This document shows, in pieces, positions 61,691-64,000 of a stretch of DNA of 64,000 bases. Source of the stretch: Lumbricus terrestris (Eukaryota > Annelida > Clitellata > Crassiclitellata > Lumbricidae); the NCBI GenBank assembly GCA_949752735.1, contig OX457037.1, positions 33,606,956 through 33,670,955 on the forward strand, read 5' to 3'. Both the position numbers and the translations under genes were made by a program. Position 1 is the first letter of the stretch; the number at the start of each line of letters is the position of its first letter. The notes beneath the pieces were generated by a model. The model did no database searches. It was not told where the DNA came from and worked only from the letters and a program-made list of their open reading frames with translations.

Positions 61691-61860
61691 TGGGAGTCGA
61701 CCCCAATAAGTCGACCCCAGTCGACTTGGTCGTCCCAAGTTGGGTCGGGTCGTTTCTGCTCACCGCAACTGACCCCAAGTCGAATTTTGTAGATAGAAGT
61801 CACTTGAAGTTGTTTTTACCTCAAGTCGACTTAAACCGACTTGAGACACAAACATTCCGT
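61690..61860. repeat. GTCGACTTG-rich block, left
   Basis: Contains several spaced copies of GTCGAC and AAGTCGAC, with SalI-like GTCGAC cores. A second, denser block lies at 62838-62990. The two bracket the 83-bp minisatellite. Confidence 0.6.
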
Positions 61861-62005
61861 GTTTTCCCCACGCTCAGGAACCCAGCAGCGTATTCGGATT
61901 CGTATTCGTATTCGGATTCATTTATGTTTCTGTGAATGAAAACGAATTTGCTGATGGCCGTCCCTTCCTCTAATCTTGCTAATCTGGTGTGTATATAGTG
62001 CTGCG

Positions 62006-62209
62006 GTGTCACGAAATAGAGTATGCCCCGTATTAATAGTATCCCCCAAATGAAGAAAAATCGAAAAAGCCACTTCCGCGTGTATTGTTTTCAAACATGG
62101 GATAGACTGGTTCATCCCCCGGATAGTCTAGACCGGTTAATTCCATCCGGAGGGATGGATTAATTCATCCCCCGGATACCTTTCAGGGGGATACTCCATT
62201 TCGTAACAC
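62006..62209. mobile_element. 204-bp inverted-repeat element
   Basis: GTGTCACGAAATAGAGTATG (left) and GTGTTACGAAATGGAGTATC (right, reverse complement) are inverted ends. The interior has CATCCCCCGGATA repeated directly. No target duplication is visible. It abuts the minisatellite that starts at 62212. Confidence 0.7.
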
Positions 62210-62211
62210 GA

Positions 62212-62838
62212 ACGACCAGCAGTAGATTCGGTTGACAATATATGTGCAGAAATGGCCAGCAGCAGATTCGGTATTTCATTATATACACGGGAGAACGACC
62301 AGCAGTAGATTCAGTTGACAATATATGTGCAGAAATGGCCAGCAGCAGATTCGGTTTTTCATTATATTTTCGGGAGAATGACCAGCAGTAGATTCAGTTG
62401 ACAATATATGTGCAGAAATGGCCAGCAGCAGATTCGATATTTCATTATATACACGGGAGAATGACCAGCAGTAGATTCGGTTGACAATATATGTGCAGAA
62501 ATGGCCAGCAGCAGCTCGGTTTTTCATTATATACACGGGAGAACGACCAGCAGACTGGCAGCAGTAGATTCGGTTGACAATATATGTGCAGAAATGGCCA
62601 GCAGCAGATTCGGTTTTTCATTATGTATTCGGGAGAACGACCAGCAGTAGATTCAGTTGACAATATATGTGCAGAAATGGCCAGCAGCAGATTCGGTTTT
62701 TCATTATATATTCGGGAGAACGACTAGCAGTAGATTCAGTTGACAATATATGTGCAGAAATGGCCAGCAGCAGATTCGGTTTCTCATTATATACACGGGA
62801 GAACGACCAGCAGTAGATTCGGTTGACAATATATGTAT
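62212..62838. repeat. 83-bp minisatellite, about 7.5 copies, internally dimeric
   Basis: Units start near 62212, 62295, 62379, 62461, 62543, 62637, 62720 and 62803, with steps of 82-84 bp except one of 94. Each unit has two related halves, beginning GACCAGCAGTAGATTCGGTT and GGCCAGCAGCAGATTCGGTT, so the ancestral monomer was about 41 bp. The 94-bp unit carries an 11-bp partial re-duplication (CAGCAGACTGGCAGCAG). Confidence 0.92.
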
Positions 62839-62990
62839 ACCCCGCAGTCGATCGAGTCGTGGGCTACGATCGACTTGGCTCGCGCGATGATCGACTCGAT
62901 CGACTTCGTCGACTCGCCGACCTCTCGACGACTCGATCGACTTGGCTCGGTCAACGATCGACTTGATCGACTTCGCGTCGACTTGGCCTA
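62838..62990. repeat. GATCGACT-rich short tandem block
   Basis: Irregular repetition of CGATCGACTTGGCTCG, TCGATCGACTTCG and ACTCGATCGAC over about 150 bp. It is far more CpG-rich than its surroundings and joins the minisatellite to the CRE-like array. Confidence 0.8.
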
Positions 62991-63009
62991 GTTTCGTCTC
63001 TTGCTCACT

Positions 63010-64000
63010 TCAGCAGTTAAGTGATCTCAAAATGAAATTATGCGATAGTAGATCTGTGTCATAATCTGTGTGACGTAACAATAAGCCTAATTTCGTATTA
63101 TCAGTGAATTTATAGTAGATTTGCACTGTAATCGTAGTGACGTCACATTAGGCCTAGTTTTAGATTATGTAAATGAACTTCAATAACTATTAGGTAGATC
63201 TGTGTAATAATCAAAGTGACGTCACAATGGACCTAGTTTATACTCTCCAAATGTACTTCTATAATAGTAGATCTGTATCATAATCGAAGTTAGTCACAAT
63301 TCTCAAAATGAACTTCTTTAATAGTAGGTCTGTAGGATCATGATCGAAGCTAGTCGCAATAGGCCTAATTTATTCTCAAAATGAACTACTTTAATAGTAG
63401 GTATGTGTCATGATCGAAGTGACGTCACAATGGGCCTAGTTTTATATTCTCATACTAGACGTAGTCACGTAGGCCTATAATAATAGATTTTGTTCATAAT
63501 CAGTGCGATGTTGCGTTTAAACAGCCCCAGTTTTGTATTATGTAAATGAAATAATATGACAGCAGATCTGTATCATAATCTAAATGACGCCACAATAGAC
63601 CTAATTTCGTTTTCTCAACGAACTTATTAAATAGTATAATTGTATGATAATCGAAGTGCCGTCATGAAAGGCCCCGTTTTATATTCGCAAAATGAACATA
63701 ATATATTGGTGGATCTGCTTAATAATCGAAGTGACGTCACAAAAAGTCACGTTTATATTCTCCGAATGCACTTTTATAATAGTACATTTGTATCATAATC
63801 AAAGTGACGTCACAATAGACCTTATTTACATTCTCAGAATGCGCTTCTATAATAGGCCTAGTACATTTGTCGAAGTGACGTCAAAATAGGCCTAGTTGTT
63901 TTAATTCTCGCAGTGAACTTGTAATATAATAGTAAAATTGTATCATAATCAGAGTAACGTTACAATAAGCAAAGACCTAGTTTTGTATTCTCAAAATTAA
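63010..64000. repeat. Tandem array of about 73-bp units carrying TGACGTCA
   Basis: Each unit runs roughly: AATAGTAGATCTGTATCATA, ATCGAAGTGACGTCACAAT, AGGCCTAGTTT, TATTCTCAAAATGAACTTC. About 13 degenerate units reach the right edge of the window. Exact TGACGTCA octamers occur at 63138, 63217, 63420, 63732, 63805 and 63876; other units have TGACGTAA, TGACGCCA or TAACGTTA. It continues beyond the window. Confidence 0.9.

Noticed and set aside
62212..64000. CRISPR-like regular spacing of repeats
   Set aside because: Eukaryotic context; units are contiguous tandem repeats, with no unique spacers and no cas genes.

Overview
This is a eukaryotic (animal) genomic window: introns with GT-AG junctions, vertebrate-like protein families, CR1/L2-type LINEs, tRNA-derived SINEs, Helitrons, hAT-like DNA transposons and microsatellites. 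The proteins are clearly metazoan. The AT-rich sequence, small exons and repeat types suggest a marine invertebrate, but the phylum cannot be fixed from this window.

Five protein-coding genes can be assembled from exons whose phases close exactly. On the minus strand, in order along the window: (1) mitochondrial leucyl-tRNA synthetase LARS2 (start codon at 12534, 15 exons in the window, running off the left edge just after the KMSKS exon); (2) a BTBD17-like BTB-BACK protein (16059-19250, 2 coding exons); (3) complex I assembly methyltransferase NDUFAF7 (21988-35383, 10 exons, one with a GC donor site); (4) a ZDHHC2/15/20-type palmitoyltransferase (40457-51406, 11 exons including 27- and 33-nt micro-exons). 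On the plus strand: (5) an SLC16/monocarboxylate-transporter-like gene (56061-58005, 2 coding exons), divergent from ZDHHC. LARS2 and NDUFAF7 both serve mitochondria; I see no sign that the five form one pathway.

Most of the rest is mobile DNA. A series of inverted-repeat elements is flanked by perfect or near-perfect 8-bp direct repeats (hAT-type signature), including a nested series in the 5.6-kb NDUFAF7 intron: 23353-26059 contains 24682-25839, which holds a further inverted repeat; 26414-27929 contains 27066-27284; 28096-28273 follows. A Helitron (28992-29762) sits 37 bp from an NDUFAF7 exon. A 5'-truncated LINE with an open reverse transcriptase frame (43781-45476) lies antisense in a ZDHHC intron. 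Its 3' tail is shared with three full-length tRNA-derived SINEs and many tail fragments, pointing to a LINE/SINE partnership.

The right end (61.6-64 kb) is tandem-repeat rich: an 83-bp dimeric minisatellite, a TCGA-rich block, and an array of about 73-bp units that repeatedly carries the CRE-like octamer TGACGTCA and runs off the right edge. A 94-bp perfect spacer-less palindrome lies at 30562-30655. I found no CRISPR array, no operon and no obviously new multi-gene system; the most novel material is in the repeat biology.
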